Assembly: GCA_032622095.1 (NCBI GenBank)
Contig: CP136063.1
Span: forward strand, 13,867,814-13,931,813
From: Siphonodentalium dalli
Taxonomy: Eukaryota > Mollusca > Scaphopoda > Gadilida > Siphonodentaliidae
Direction of reading: 5' to 3'
DNA length: 64,000 nt
In this document: positions 42,305 to 53,294 of the stretch, one piece after another
Numbering within the stretch: the stretch's first letter is position 1
Layout of the letters: each line of letters begins with the position of its first letter
Program-made: the position numbers and the translations under genes
Notes under the pieces: generated by a model
Databases searched by the model: none
Seen by the model: only the letters and a program-made list of their open reading frames with translations
Told to the model about the DNA's origin: nothing

Positions 42305-43348
42305 TGAGTATTTTTCTAATTATTGTATGTTTTGCCTTCCACTGGGTACTGTTCGCTATGTACCGTAGTACATGTACCATATAATCATAATCTGACTACT
42401 TTGATATAAAATATTGCATCAGGGATAAATAATTTTTCAAGAATTATAATCTGAATATTATATAACAATTGCATACTAGTAATTCATTGACCCGAACATA
42501 GATTTGAGCTGGAATTGTAAATAAAGTAGTTTTATAATCTAAAAGAACAACAAGACCTACCAGTATAGTTTAAAAAAATAATAAATCAATATAAGTCAAG
42601 AAGCAGGCGGTGTATTTTTAAAAATTGACAAGGCGAGTAATTAACCCACAGTTGAAATGAAAAGAAATCAGAAAACTTCACTTATGACCCAGCCTGACCA
42701 AAATCACCAGTCAAAATGGGAAAAATTATAGTAAAATTTGGGAGAAAGACTGTGACCATATTCAAACTCAGCTTCATACAGTTACCATTGTTTCATTCTG
42801 ATGTAGATGAATTGGACTTGATGTTACATGTATATATTTTCAGAGTGGACACATGGTGCCATTGGTGGTTCACCAAACAAATCCAGAGCAATATATGGAA
42901 GTACTAGTTGACAGCCGGCAACTCCACATATACATGTATAATCCAGGTATCATATTCATATTCATATCGGCTTGTCTTGAAATCAGACTCTGCTTAAGTT
43001 ATAAAAAGCCATTGTGAGTGTCTAGCAGGAAAAGGCCCCCATGGGACATGCAAACATTTGGCAGCCGTTTGTATGATGTCGATAGATTTGATCAAAATGG
43101 GAAAAATTGCAGTGGACAGGACATGCACGTAGAGCTTACAAACATTTCACTGGCCGAAGTCGAGATATCAACGTAAATACGATGATACTATACACGCAAT
43201 CTATATGTACATGTTTCTCAAAATTAGGTTGTTACTTGTGTGGACTATATATGGCACATATATGTATGTCATATTGAAACATGTTTTATGACCATGTCAG
43301 CCATGATAGCGTTCACTGTTGTTTAATTGTTCAGTGTCAGTATTCTCT
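42305..43348. other. Intron-like stretch, no feature recognised
   Basis: AT-rich with stray ORFs. If the flanking exon calls are right, this is an intron of the DUF6589-type gene. Confidence 0.3.
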
Positions 43349-43355
43349 TTACTGC

Positions 43356-43532
43356 AGAGTCCCCTATTAAAGTAGAGAATTTGGCTGGTAAATCATCAGT
43401 GCCATTAGGTGGCCCTCGTCCACCAAAATATAGAAATCAATCTGGATACAACGATTATGTCCAAACTTTGGTAATAAAATATCGTTGTAATCACTATACG
43501 GATCTGGCAATGATGGACATTATAACTAAGTA
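43356..43532 (+). CDS. Exon-like segment upstream of the DUF6589 remnant
   Basis: An acceptor TTTACTGCAG (43,346-43,357 region) precedes SPIKVENLAGKSSVPLGG and PRPPKYRNQSGYNDYVQTL. A possible donor is at TTG|GTAATA; otherwise the frame runs to a stop at 43,531. Basic/Pro-rich composition; family unknown. Confidence 0.3.
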
Positions 43533-44059
43533 AAGGCTGATTTGCAAGCTGCTTCTTTGGATCATGATTATTGTCCCGGTGTCTAGGGTTTAGATGTTGA
43601 ATTGGCCGTGTCGGGAACATTGATAACAATAACTGGTTCATATATCTTCATACTTTATATATGTATAAGTCTTTCTCGATAAGCACAGTACATAGGCGGA
43701 AGAACAGAGGTATTGGTATAGTAGCAAGGTTGTCGGATAAGTGAGACTCCCGCTTCAGAGCACGGGTAGTTATTCCAACCTCTGGTGTATCATGCCTCTT
43801 AAATAAGGTCCGAGATACATGATACACTTGGATATGACGTGTATCACTATATACTGTCTTATAGAATGATACTGGCTTTATCCACCCTAACTTATACAAT
43901 GGTTGCTACCAGTCATAACCACTTAAGAGTGTGATCTTGTTAATTATGCGTGTGTGTTTCTACACTATATAATCTGTCTTCTATGTATTGTGCTTATCTA
44001 TATAATTAACCCTAGCAGTTACAATCACTGGGTAAAGGAAGTTTATCCTAGATTCCAGG

Positions 44060-45093
44060 AACACATATAACAACACATAACTATCGTATCGGACATTATC
44101 TCCTGCTACTACTCAATGAACAGTTAGTTGAGAACCCCAACAGTCGATATGATGGATTCTCCACCAGACAAATGTTGATGGAAGAGTGAAAGGAACATTC
44201 CAAAGCCATCATGATCTTCTGTCAATCATCAGAGAAGCGTCAATAACTGAACAGTTTCTGGAATATTTCCAAATGGAGAAGATAGATATGACCCAAACCA
44301 TAGTGGCCTAGATGGTGTGACTCAAATGAGTGATCATGGCCGTAGCATTGTCTTCAACAATCTAATGGACGATTTTATGAAGAAATTTGGTTATGGTCGA
44401 GTTGGATTTCCCACTGCTCACTGCTGCACAGAAGAAACTAAACCTGATGAAACAGAAGAGACCAAACCCGATGAAGTATTCAATCACCAGATCCAACTCT
44501 GTCATTGGTATCTTCGTCTCCTGGAATTAGATGATACCGCAAAGGAGGGCGATACATCTAGAGTGATAGTGAATCTCAAATATATCATTCCATTCTTCTA
44601 TTCATATTCCAGATTGAGCCATTACATGGTAGAGTGTATGGACTATATATTTAAGGTTGAGCATATACTCACGCCTAGAGATAAGGTGCGAGTTCTTGAG
44701 GGCTCCTTTACTAATGTTCGTGGTAGCAAAGGTCATAAGAGCACACGGTGTGCAATCAGAAAGAACTAATCAAAACTCTTGGCGCTAAAAAAACTAAAAA
44801 GGCGATCACCCAAGTGACATGAGCTGCAAATACCATAACTGACATATGTCATCGAATTGACGAAAGCATACAACTTCGACCAAAGAGCTGCCGTCATAGC
44901 AAGTCCTTCTCAGAAAAAGATAGTAAAAAAGTTTTCACCACTTTCAGGAAGCTTCGACCTTTCAAGGAAACACGTGGAAGGAACTTTGAGCAATATAGAC
45001 ATTATCCAGTCGCTGCATATGTGGCTTGTCCAAATGTTACAATTGGCTATGGTAAGGTTGAATAATTATTATGTTTGGAGCCGAGTGTGATTT
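44060..45093 (+). pseudogene. DUF6589-type protein remnant
   Basis: The main frame (44,317-44,769) contains FNHQIQLCHWYLRLLELDDTAKEGD, NLKYIIPFFYSYSRLSHYMVECM and SFTNVRGSKGHKSTRCAI. These match, in order, the conserved core of DUF6589 (short helix, AKEGD-x-xR, WKYLLPIF-like, Y-x-x-E, N-x-x-G-x-x-GH). A frameshift near 44,755 leads to KELIKTLGAKKTKKAITQ, a stop, and ITDICHRIDESIQLRPKS continuing to YPVAAYVACPN at about 45,065. Upstream (44,090-44,300), decayed pieces such as LLNEQLVENPNSRYDGFSTR remain. The family is of unknown biochemical function and is often found in transposon-like genes. An extra tandem EETKPDE pair occurs at 44,431-44,475. Confidence 0.6.
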
Positions 45094-45245
45094 TGTATTG
45101 TTATATTTTGTAATATTCCCTTAAAATTCATTAACCACTGATATCTTAGCAATCCGTCCTGGCAAAATCAGCATCGAAAGTGCTCTGAGGTCGGGGAGGT
45201 ACATGTACACTGTATTATTTGTTAGATTTCATATAATAATTAACA

Positions 45246-45342
45246 GTTATCGCATTGTTTCTTGGTAGCCTGTAGGCCGAGGTGAATATTGACTTCCTCG
45301 GGTTGACAATTCCTCGTGTCAACCTCGAAACAATGCGATAAT
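45246..45342. mobile_element. Small palindromic element (97 bp)
   Basis: TTATCGCATTGTTTC at the left and GAAACAATGCGATAA at the right, with GACTTCCTCGG / TTCCTCGTGTC-type inner symmetry. A short snap-back MITE. Confidence 0.6.
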
Positions 45343-45364
45343 TGTATATTGTCTATATGTAACA

Positions 45365-45485
45365 CTATACTCTATAATTCAACACCAAATATCTCATTTA
45401 TGATTCCGATCATAGTTATTTACTATCGCGAAGAGATGGGTTAACATCTGCCGATCATGGTCGGCCTCTCATTTGTTTCTGTAAA
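45365..45485 (+). repeat. Dispersed ~115-bp repeat, copy 1 of an inverted pair
   Basis: TATACTCTATAATTCAACACC, then CTCATTTATGATT, GATGGGTTAACATCTGCCGAT and TCGGCCTCTC are found as the reverse complement at 51,690-51,805. Neither edge has an obvious terminal motif. Confidence 0.6.
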
Positions 45486-45929
45486 ATAGCCTAATTTATA
45501 ATTGAATGATCAGTGTTTGCAGTGCATGGCACAGTCCGACTCGCATTTTTCTATCTTATTTGGAATAGGTGTGCAATAAAGTCATAGAACGCCACATGTG
45601 TGTGGATCGTTGTTTATTACACTCCTACATGCTACTGCTACATTTGTGTTGGGTATGTTTTCTACCTTCTTCACACGTTTTTTGGTCTGAAGATTGTCAA
45701 AATGTGATGTAATTTACCTCACATAATCCATAGCAATAATGTGATATATGCATTTTAAAGATAGCATAACATAACATGCTTTTATTGAAAATAGGCATTT
45801 GATCAATATAAATAAATCCGAAGAATTATTTTCTGCCCAATATTGATGACTGGGAGCAGGCAGGTATTAGAAGTCGCATTTTCAGCTTCCAATTAACTTA
45901 TTTTAGTTGTTTTTCCTTCATTTTGACAG
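45486..45929. other. No recognised feature
   Basis: Nothing recognised before the next coding relic; a TTTTGACAG acceptor-like site ends it. Confidence 0.35.
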
Positions 45930-46648
45930 AAAAGACAAAATAGAATGGTGGCCATGGCCAACAAGACTTCGTGGAATGAGAAGAGGAAGGTCGGAGCAAT
46001 TTTCCTAAATTCATTTATGAGTAGCGAGGAGGACTGCTCTCATGATGATAAGACTGATAATAAAAAACTTTAAAGTGGCGTTCGGAGGAATGCACGGGAT
46101 TCTTCCATCAACTGGATGCGAAGATCCAATCGGGGTCAACACGCTTTCATCCGATCGGGAGATAGTATGAAACAACTGCCTCTTTGTTTCGTTTTGATGT
46201 CTAGAAGGTCATACAGGCTGTATCAATCAAAATATTCAACCAGATGCACAGCAGATGGTAACCTTTATGGATTATGTCAAGACAACGTGGCTGGAAAGCA
46301 CAGTGTGGAGCCCAGAGGAGTGTGTTTGGGAGAAGTATTAGAACGAACAATGACGTCGAGGGGTGGCACACCAGACTTAACCAACAGGCTACTAACAACA
46401 ACCTGCCGTTCTATTTGTTACTCACATTACTATACCAAGAGGCATCGGAGATCCCTGTACAAGTAAGGATGGTCAGTGAAGGGAAGGTAAGCCGAAGACA
46501 GAAAGCTGATACTAAAGAGTTGCAGGGGAGAATATTTAAGTTGTGGGACAGCTCTGACTCGAAAGAAATATCATCGTCATCACTGCTAAAAGAAATTTCA
46601 AAACTGTATGCACCAGTTCGACAGAACGAGATATCAAACGACCAATAA
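45930..46648 (+). pseudogene. MULE-like transposase remnant
   Basis: The first piece (45,930-46,073) reads SWNEKRKVGAIFLNSFMSSEE and stops. The next frame gives LKWRSEECTGFFHQLDAK (about 46,073-46,128), a pattern seen in uncharacterised invertebrate proteins with PWRS...F-LD. From about 46,255, MVTFMDYVKTTWLESTVWSP shifts near 46,335 into RTNNDVEGWHTRLNQ (from about 46,341). It runs on through LPFYLLLTLLYQEA and SRRQKADTKELQGRIFKLW to a stop at 46,648. RTNNDVEGWH is the conserved end of MULE/FLYWCH-associated transposase domains. The two halves may come from two elements joined here. Dead copy with at least three frame breaks. Confidence 0.6.
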
Positions 46649-47674
46649 GATGTTTGCTCTCCACCAGTTCAACGCCCAATAGGATGCTCGTTAATCAAAT
46701 ACCATCGTTATTATTGTTTTTTATATAATTATATTTGTTAATTCCATTACATAAATAAAATTTGATTTTAAACTAATATACCGTACTTATAATTTCTTGC
46801 GTAATAGAGTTGGTCACCATATTTAAATTAACATTTATTTTAACATGAAACGCTCTCCTCTGATGATGATCTTGCGTACAATACTAGATACTTAATTCTA
46901 GTATAACAAACAAATCGAAACACATAAAGATATTATTCTTTGACTATATATATAGCGGTGTAAGGTGTTACATGGAATATTATTGCCGACCTAATAGGCA
47001 TGATGTGGGTATTCATCAACCCTTTCTTGAAAATGCTGATTTTTTGTTGGTATAACCTGTCAGATTGGCCGTGAAAGCGGACTGATCCGTCGTGTCTAAA
47101 ATGGTTAGCAATGTTCTGTGTGACATCGACCACCGCTACAGATAGTCTATATATAATCGAGAATTATTAACTATCTTCTTGATATATATATATTATTTAT
47201 ATATATATACATATATATTATATTTTTTTACTCTAAGAATTACATGACAAATATATTTGTCCATGATATTCCCTACCTACAGATCTATTAACAGTTAGAT
47301 TCACATTTACAGTACATGAAATAAATGGAACGTTAATTTACCACTCAAATCGAGTTAGATCGAAACTATTTATTTTAATAAATAGATATACATTAAATGT
47401 ACGCTTACTAAAATACACATTTGGTAAGCTTGTGGGACACCCCTAACAAAAATTAAACCCACTGTTATAGGCGGGGCAGGCCTTATCATTCCCCCAAATT
47501 CAAGCCGTTTACCGGTGTCCCCAAATTACGACAAAGTCCCCAAAATAAGAGTTTGTTTTATTGTTTTATCAATGTTTTTGACAGACTAAACACACTTTAT
47601 TTTTCGATCGGAAACGGAAATGGAAATCAAAATCGGAACATTGTAAAACGCGGAATGCGAGTTCTAATTTAATA
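46649..47674. other. No gene; AT-rich
   Basis: A TA-rich run lies at about 47,180-47,225. Nothing else is recognised. Confidence 0.45.
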
Positions 47675-47995
47675 GTGAATTACCCCCCTTTGAAATTATC
47701 ACACTCTTCTGTCTGGGAAAGATACGAATGTTTCAGCTTGGTTAGCGATGATTTTAGAATCAAAATATTGAAAATAATCATGAGTTCCCGAGGGATGCCT
47801 CGAACAAGTGGCAAGTCTCACAATAAAACGAGCGGTACATACTCTTCCAACGCAAACGAAAAGAGGAAGACAGTCAAACTGCGCCCATATTTAAACATCC
47901 TTCTTTACAAACATTGCCGCTGGCAAACTGACAAAATGAAGGAAACTGAAAGTGAAAATTTCACTGAAACTGTGTTCAATAATGGGGTTATTTAG
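47675..47995 (+). CDS. Unidentified ORF, possible first exon
   Basis: A 106-codon frame. The later half (from the internal ATG at 47,780: MSSRGMPRTSGKSHNKTSGT) is Ser/Lys-rich and coding-like, with a NEKRKTVKLRPYLNILLYKH stretch. It ends in a stop at 47,993-47,995. No domain recognised, and no obvious continuation downstream. It may be chance. Confidence 0.25.
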   Translation: MNYPPLKLSHSSVWERYECFSLVSDDFRIKILKIIMSSRGMPRTSGKSHNKTSGTYSSNANEKRKTVKLRPYLNILLYKHCRWQTDKMKETESENFTETVFNNGVI

Positions 47996-49045
47996 CAAAT
48001 TAGTGTTTGGTTAATAACCATCATCCCAAAATCCATATATATTATTAAATACATGATTTCATCATCAACTTCATTCTTGATAAGTTGATTAGATTTAATT
48101 TTTAATCAATTCATTTATTTATATTTTCATCAGTTTGTGACTTTGTCACAATATACATAAGTTAGCACTTAAGTTCACATAATTTTGAACACATTCAACA
48201 ACAAGAATTAGATACTAAAATTATATTTATTAAATAATTGACTTAATAATATATTAGAATTATGCACAAGAATAAAGTCAAAAAGTGTTTTGGGATGATG
48301 AGTTTGATATCCAATTCTGTAAATGGTACTGTATGAAACAATTTTCTGGATGTGACCTTGTATATTGCTCTGAAATGGACTAGAAATGAAAGATTACAGT
48401 ATAAAATCTTCAATACAATTAGGTTGAAATAGATACTTATTAATGTCTGAGAAGCCAGGAAATGGCGTTTCGTGGTCTTGAAATCTAAAAGTTTCGCAAA
48501 CCTGCCCGAACCATGGTCCGGCAGGTTTGATCGGTGTCCCCAAATTAGACTAATGGCAAGGCCTGCGGGGTCATCCTGTTTGAATCAGGTTGTTATAAAC
48601 AAAAATATATAGTTGTCCTGTTTTACAAACATATTTATGATATACTCAGAGCATAGGGCTAATTCCCGGCATGGCGGCTAATTCCAATTCAATTCTTTAT
48701 TCTCATGACCTATAATACATAGGTATCGAGATAACATTTGTACACTATTTACATATATCATGGTACATATATAAGCATATTATACACATTATTATAAATA
48801 AATATAAATAAACATATTATAAATAAATACCAATAAACACATTAGAAATAAATATAAAAGCACTGTCATTGCTATATATATAACATTATTCATTAATAGT
48901 AATAATATATCTAGAAGTGAACATATACATTTTGTGCACACATACACACACAGAGTTAGTTATCAGTGTATCAATACTACATATTCAAGTTATGTTTATA
49001 ATACCATATGGAGTATTACAATCGCTTCAATATTATATATTATAA
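47996..49045. other. AT-rich; putative 3' region of the minus-strand ORF
   Basis: On the minus strand an AATAAAGAATTG poly(A)-signal-like word lies at about 48,690-48,702, with ATAAATAAATAT repeats at 48,795-48,860. Nothing else recognised. It could be the 3' UTR of the minus-strand ORF at 49,046-49,435. Confidence 0.35.
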
Positions 49046-49435
49046 TCATTCAATATTCGATAGTTCGCGGTTAACAATGTTAATAAAATCACATAGTCGT
49101 CGTAGGCTTGTTTGATTTTTCTGATTAAGTAGTTCGCTCATAGTGATTGTATTGGGGCGTTTGTCCGATAGCGTTGTTAATAAACGACGCCTGGCTTTAG
49201 ATAAGCTTTCGCACTCCCGGCATGGCGTCTGACGATATAGTTTCAGCGCTGGTGTAATGCATAGACCACCAACTCTGTATAGTCTATATATATATACTCG
49301 TTTCAAAGCTATGTGGTTCTTACCACATTTGGTGCTGGCTGTATATACACCAATACACACGAAGAGTGTACACTTGCGTGTCATGGTTTGTAAACTAGTA
49401 ATTGGGGTATATTTATGCATATGTCCCACTGGCAA
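49046..49435 (-). CDS. Unidentified minus-strand ORF with possible C-terminal coding signal
   Basis: A 129-codon ORF. The last ~60 residues (CRECESLSKARRRLLTTLSD to CDFINIVNRELSNIE) have the look of the C-terminal tail of a LINE RT protein (Cys/His-type remnant, R-x-x-LL, then F-I-x-x-x-x). The N-terminal part is unconvincing and may be intron or chance. The downstream poly(A)-signal-like word on the same strand supports a transcript end. Family not established. Confidence 0.3.
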   Translation of the reverse strand: MPVGHMHKYTPITSLQTMTRKCTLFVCIGVYTASTKCGKNHIALKRVYIYRLYRVGGLCITPALKLYRQTPCRECESLSKARRRLLTTLSDKRPNTITMSELLNQKNQTSLRRLCDFINIVNRELSNIE

Positions 49436-49639
49436 TTATGGACACGGCGCTCACCGGGACAGGGTTAATTCCTAGCATGGAGCCTGATTACATACTGAGA
49501 CTAGAGTGGTCACATCCACCTCATCATGCTATCCTACCATATGAGAAAGGACGGTGCCTTAGTTTAAAAATCCTATCACAAACCAGTCACAAAAATAGGA
49601 CGTTTGTATTGGCTCATATGTACAGCTGCCAAATAGCCT

Positions 49640-50029
49640 TTAACCCTTTACCCAACAGAACGGCCCTGTGCCAATGCATTCTCTTATATATGCGAGTCGA
49701 CCATAGGTCGCCTCGCATATATAAGAGAATGCATTGGCTTAACACATTAACAAATTTAAAATTGTTAAAGAATGTAAGAAAAAATGGTAAAAAGTGTTAA
49801 AAAAAGATTTTTTTTAGGCCAATGCATTCCCTTATATATGCGAGGCGACCTATGGTCGACTCGCATATATAAGAGAATGCATTGGCACAGGGTATAACTG
49901 TAACTATCACAATGTGGTCAAGGAGCCGGTTCCAATGATATCCATATTTGTATGGTTCTATTGAGACAGACCGAAGATATTTTAGGCTGTTGAAGCTTTA
50001 TTTGGCCGGTTTGTTGGGTAAAGGGTTAA
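49640..50029 (+). mobile_element. TTAA MITE family A, copy 4
   Basis: TTAA at 49,640-49,643 and 50,026-50,029. Hairpins at 49,670-49,738 and 49,818-49,886 (one change, CATTCCC, in the second). Same internal order as copy 1 but lacking one of the tandem TTTTGGCCGG units near the right end. Confidence 0.85.
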
Positions 50030-50094
50030 GGCTAGACGTTATGAAAAATCCACACTTAGTTTCCTTTGCTTACTATACCTTCTAACTTCTAAAT

Positions 50095-50829
50095 ATGTCT
50101 GAAACGCAAGTGAATTTCGATGTGGAGGATCTGGATGACAACAGCTTGGACCTGGATTTAGATACATCCGGCGTTCAAGACCTCACAGTAGCTGCAGAAA
50201 CAGATTGATACGATCGACACGGAGACAGCGGGAACCTGCACTCCTACACCCAAACCTCCACCTAAGGAAATTAAGACTGACATTATCAAAGAAATGAAGT
50301 CTCAACTCGTGGAAATATGTGAAGTACGACAGCCGTTACTGACATTGAATCTATGAAAGTGGATTTCGATCATAATAAAGTCAACCTTGGTGATGCAACC
50401 ACGATGAAAGATGTTATCGGCAGGATTAGCCTCCTGGTGAAGAAAACGGTGTCTAGCCTGGCCGAAGGAGTGGCGGAAATTCTTGATGCCAACATCAAGG
50501 ACCTAAACAAAAAACTCAACTCCGTTCAGGAGAAAACTCTTGCTAGATTCCTGATGAACGAGGCTAGTTCTGGTGATTTTCGAAAATGGGCGATCAAGGA
50601 GGCCAGGGACCTCAACAACAACTACAAAGAGGACCTTAGACTTAATACTCCGAGAAATATCCCTAGGAACAAACAAAGACATGTTCCAAAAAACTCAGTG
50701 CGCTATTCGCCTGCGAGGCCGACAGTGCATGCTGGGCGTTCGATAAATCCGCTTAAAAGGAAAGGTGAGGACGTGAGGCAAAACTCTAAACGACAGGCTA
50801 TTGACCTGTTAAAGGAATTACTTTCGTAA
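50095..50829 (+). pseudogene. Retroelement gag-like ORF, two frameshifts
   Basis: ATG 50,095 opens an acidic leader (MSETQVNFDVEDLDDNSLDL) that stops at 50,206-50,208. The +1 frame carries a TPTPKPPPKEIKTDII segment and a helical start. A second shift near 50,335 leads to the 158-codon frame to 50,829. That frame has a long amphipathic helix (AEGVAEILDANIKDLNKKLN), a middle NEASSGDFRKWAIKEARD and a very basic C-terminus (RNKQRHVPKNSVRYSP; LKRKGEDVRQNSKRQ). An acidic leader, coiled coil and basic tail suit a nucleic-acid-binding gag/ORF1-type protein (for example of DIRS-like or other retroelements), but no zinc knuckle or protease is present. Unrecognised family. Confidence 0.45.
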
Positions 50830-51689
50830 ACGAAAGGACATCTCAATGCTAACAACTGTGAAGTGAAGTGTAATGACTAGCCTATATATGGCACTGGGAC
50901 TAATGTTTTGTTTATGTTTATTCTAATGTGCATGACATAATGAGTCACTAAAAAAATTTCAACTATATATCTAACTTACTTGATTTATTACATTGAGTCT
51001 TACAACCCTCACCATGTATGAACACACAAACTTGAGTTCAGTGCTAGCGATCTTGCTAAGAAATAGTGTCACTTACATAATCTATCTTAACTAGCCTACC
51101 CAGCTATTGTCGTAATCATAATTCTAGCTGAATCCATATTTATAATATGCAATATTCCTACTTGCTAAATATTGCAAGTATGGATCCAGCTTGGATACAC
51201 CAATACGGTCCTTCGACTATATGGAACATTCTATGATATCTAAGTTCTATCTAATAATTGCAATATTTATAAGCTTCACTAGGCATAGACTAGAGGATTA
51301 CTCAGATCTAGCTACTGTGTAACGCTATGAATATACTAGTTGAAGTACTATTATGTTTATTTCTATTCTGACATGGTAAATGAGTCATTAACAATTCCCA
51401 ACTATGTATACAACTTATTTGATTTCATTCAATTAACCACACACTGGCAGATATTACTGTCTCAACATGTGTGTACACACAAATCCGATATTCCCCATAA
51501 ATATAATTCTAAGGTACTTTTTAGTTCATAGACACATGCGATTGCCACCATATTTAGCTTAATCTGTATTTATTAGCACAACTTCCTTATAGCACAGAAA
51601 CCAATCGTCGTTGGCGTACGAAAAAATGTCGTATCTCCAAACAAGTTATTGCATTTTAAAAGAAAACGAGGGAGTAAACACTTTTTAAA
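50830..51689. other. No gene recognised
   Basis: AT-rich, with scattered local similarity (TACTAGCCTA..., CAACTATATATCTAACTTACTTGA at about 50,962 resembling CAACTATGTATACAACTTATTTGA at 51,399). This suggests a ~437-bp spaced old duplication. Confidence 0.4.
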
Positions 51690-51805
51690 CAGAAACGAGA
51701 GGCCGATCACGATCGGCAGATGTTAACCCATCCCTTGGAGATAGTAAATTACTATGATCACAATCATAAATGAGAGTTTTGGTGTTGAATTATAGAGTAT
51801 ACTGG
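51690..51805 (-). repeat. Dispersed ~115-bp repeat, copy 2 of the inverted pair
   Basis: Reverse complement of 45,365-45,485 with a few mismatches (GCCGATCACGATCGGC here against GCCGATCATGGTCGGC there). Confidence 0.6.
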
Positions 51806-51849
51806 TATGTACTATTATAGACGAATGTACATAACACAAATTATTGGAA

Positions 51850-51897
51850 TTTATGGGTCACTCGCATTTATATAAGAGAATGCATTGGTACAGGATC
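51850..51897. repeat. Solo hairpin arm (TTAA MITE relic)
   Basis: CACTCGCATTTATATAAGAG followed by AATGCATTGGTACAGG is the right arm of the 69-bp hairpin; the left arm is missing. Confidence 0.55.
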
Positions 51898-52084
51898 ATT
51901 ACAGGATACTGATGCACCACCACAGCCGTGGGTTAAATGTGAAAGGTGACCTATAGATCAAGATAAGCCACCTCATTGCTGACCCATTAATATCAATTAT
52001 ATAGCAGAGCTGTCAACAAATCACAGGAATTGTTTATGTAGAGTGATATCTTCAGCTGTGCAAGGCAGCCAAGATGTTCAAGTA

Positions 52085-52268
52085 TTGTTGAATCTTTATT
52101 TTAAATTAGATACCATAGCTTTCTTTATCAGATTATCTGCACATTGGCATAAGAGACATTAGAAAATAATATAGCCTTGTTGAATCTTTATTTTAAATTA
52201 GATACCATAGCTTTCTTTATCAGATTATCTGCACATTGGCATAAGAGAAATCAGAAAATAATATAGCC
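52085..52268. repeat. Tandem duplication, 92-bp unit
   Basis: TTGTTGAATCTTTATTTTAA begins at 52,085 and 52,177. The units differ at one or two bases (GACATTAG/GAAATCAG). Confidence 0.8.
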
Positions 52269-52379
52269 TTATCAATAGCTAAGTAGGCATGGGATGGAAT
52301 TGGTGAATTGGATTTAATGTCGCTCCAAACAAATTTACCAGTACATAACACAAGATTTTGGACCAATTTAAACAAATTT

Positions 52380-52760
52380 GGTGTGGTGACTCGGGGTACC
52401 CTTGGCAGAGTTATAATGGTGTTAGTTTTTTCAAATTATGTTAATTTTTTTTAATAAATATTTTTTTTCATTTATTTAATTAATTTTTTTTAAGTGTGAA
52501 TATTTTTTCGAAAAAGGGCCATAACTCAGTTAAAAACAGTCGGATCAAACCCATATTCGAACTCGATCTCTCTTTTATGCTGAGAAATTCATATACAAAA
52601 TTTGGTTCCGATCAGATATAAAATGTTCGAGGTATCGCACCATGCGTAAAGTGTCTACAGACAGACATACAGCCAGACAGACAGACAGACGGACGGACTA
52701 ACGACGAGTGGTCAATCCGGACAACGACACTGTTTACCATACTATGGTATGGGTAAACAT
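52380..52760. repeat. Dispersed repeat tail with CAGA/CGGA microsatellite
   Basis: It runs from a poly-T/TTTAA tract through CCATAACTCAGTTAAAAACA and ATTTGGTTCCGATCAGATAT. A (CAGA)n(CGGA)n stretch follows at 52,658-52,698, with CCATACTATGGTATGGGTAA at the end. This order resembles a short interspersed repeat common in marine invertebrates; family not named. Confidence 0.4.
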
Positions 52761-53100
52761 AAAAATATGTGGTTCAATGGACAGCTAATGCCAGTTTTCA
52801 TTTGGATAAATACAACAATACGTCATGCTTTGTCAACATTATGAGAAATGTTGACTGAAAACTTCAACCTTCATTTTCTCGGAAAGTTGAAAATGTGAGT
52901 TACGACATTATAGTTCTCACACAACGATTGGTTTCATGGAACTGATGAGAGCTCTTCACATTGTAGTGCACACTATATTTTTTATAATTTGAACCCTTTG
53001 GTCTGATGATTCATACACTAATATATCGCCAGTATTGCAGAAATGAATTCACACCGTTTACATTTGTTTAATATTCTAAAATGGTTGTTTCATATTTTAG
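52761..53100. other. No feature; upstream of an exon
   Basis: It ends in a TTCATATTTTAG acceptor-like site at 53,089-53,100. Nothing else recognised. Confidence 0.35.
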
Positions 53101-53222
53101 TTGTATACGAGGTATGGCTGCTAGACCGAAGAGGAAGTCACAAACCACTCTATGCCATGAAAGCATCCAAACTGCGCAAGATTTTGAAGGCTTCAAAAAA
53201 GTCCTCATTGATGGTGACAAAG
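53101..53222 (+). CDS. Putative first coding exon (MAARPKRKSQ...)
   Basis: A TATTTTAG acceptor at 53,093-53,100 is followed by 13 bases and ATG 53,114. The frame MAARPKRKSQTTLCHESIQT, then DFEGFKKVLIDGDKG, reaches a canonical donor AAAG|GTAATC at 53,222/53,223 (phase 1). The next phase-compatible exon is at 58,203, which would make a 5-kb intron holding a hAT element and a minisatellite. The product is unknown, with a basic N-terminus like a nuclear or chromatin protein. Coding status is inferred from splice sites and composition. Confidence 0.4.
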
Positions 53223-53294
53223 GTAATCTAAGAATATACATTCTGAGTTATTTTCAATGGCTTCCATTGAGCTTCAAGGCTACGAATACTCTAG

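Noticed and set aside
47180-47225. TA-rich run as an origin or promoter
   Set aside because: A simple TA microsatellite; no supporting motif.
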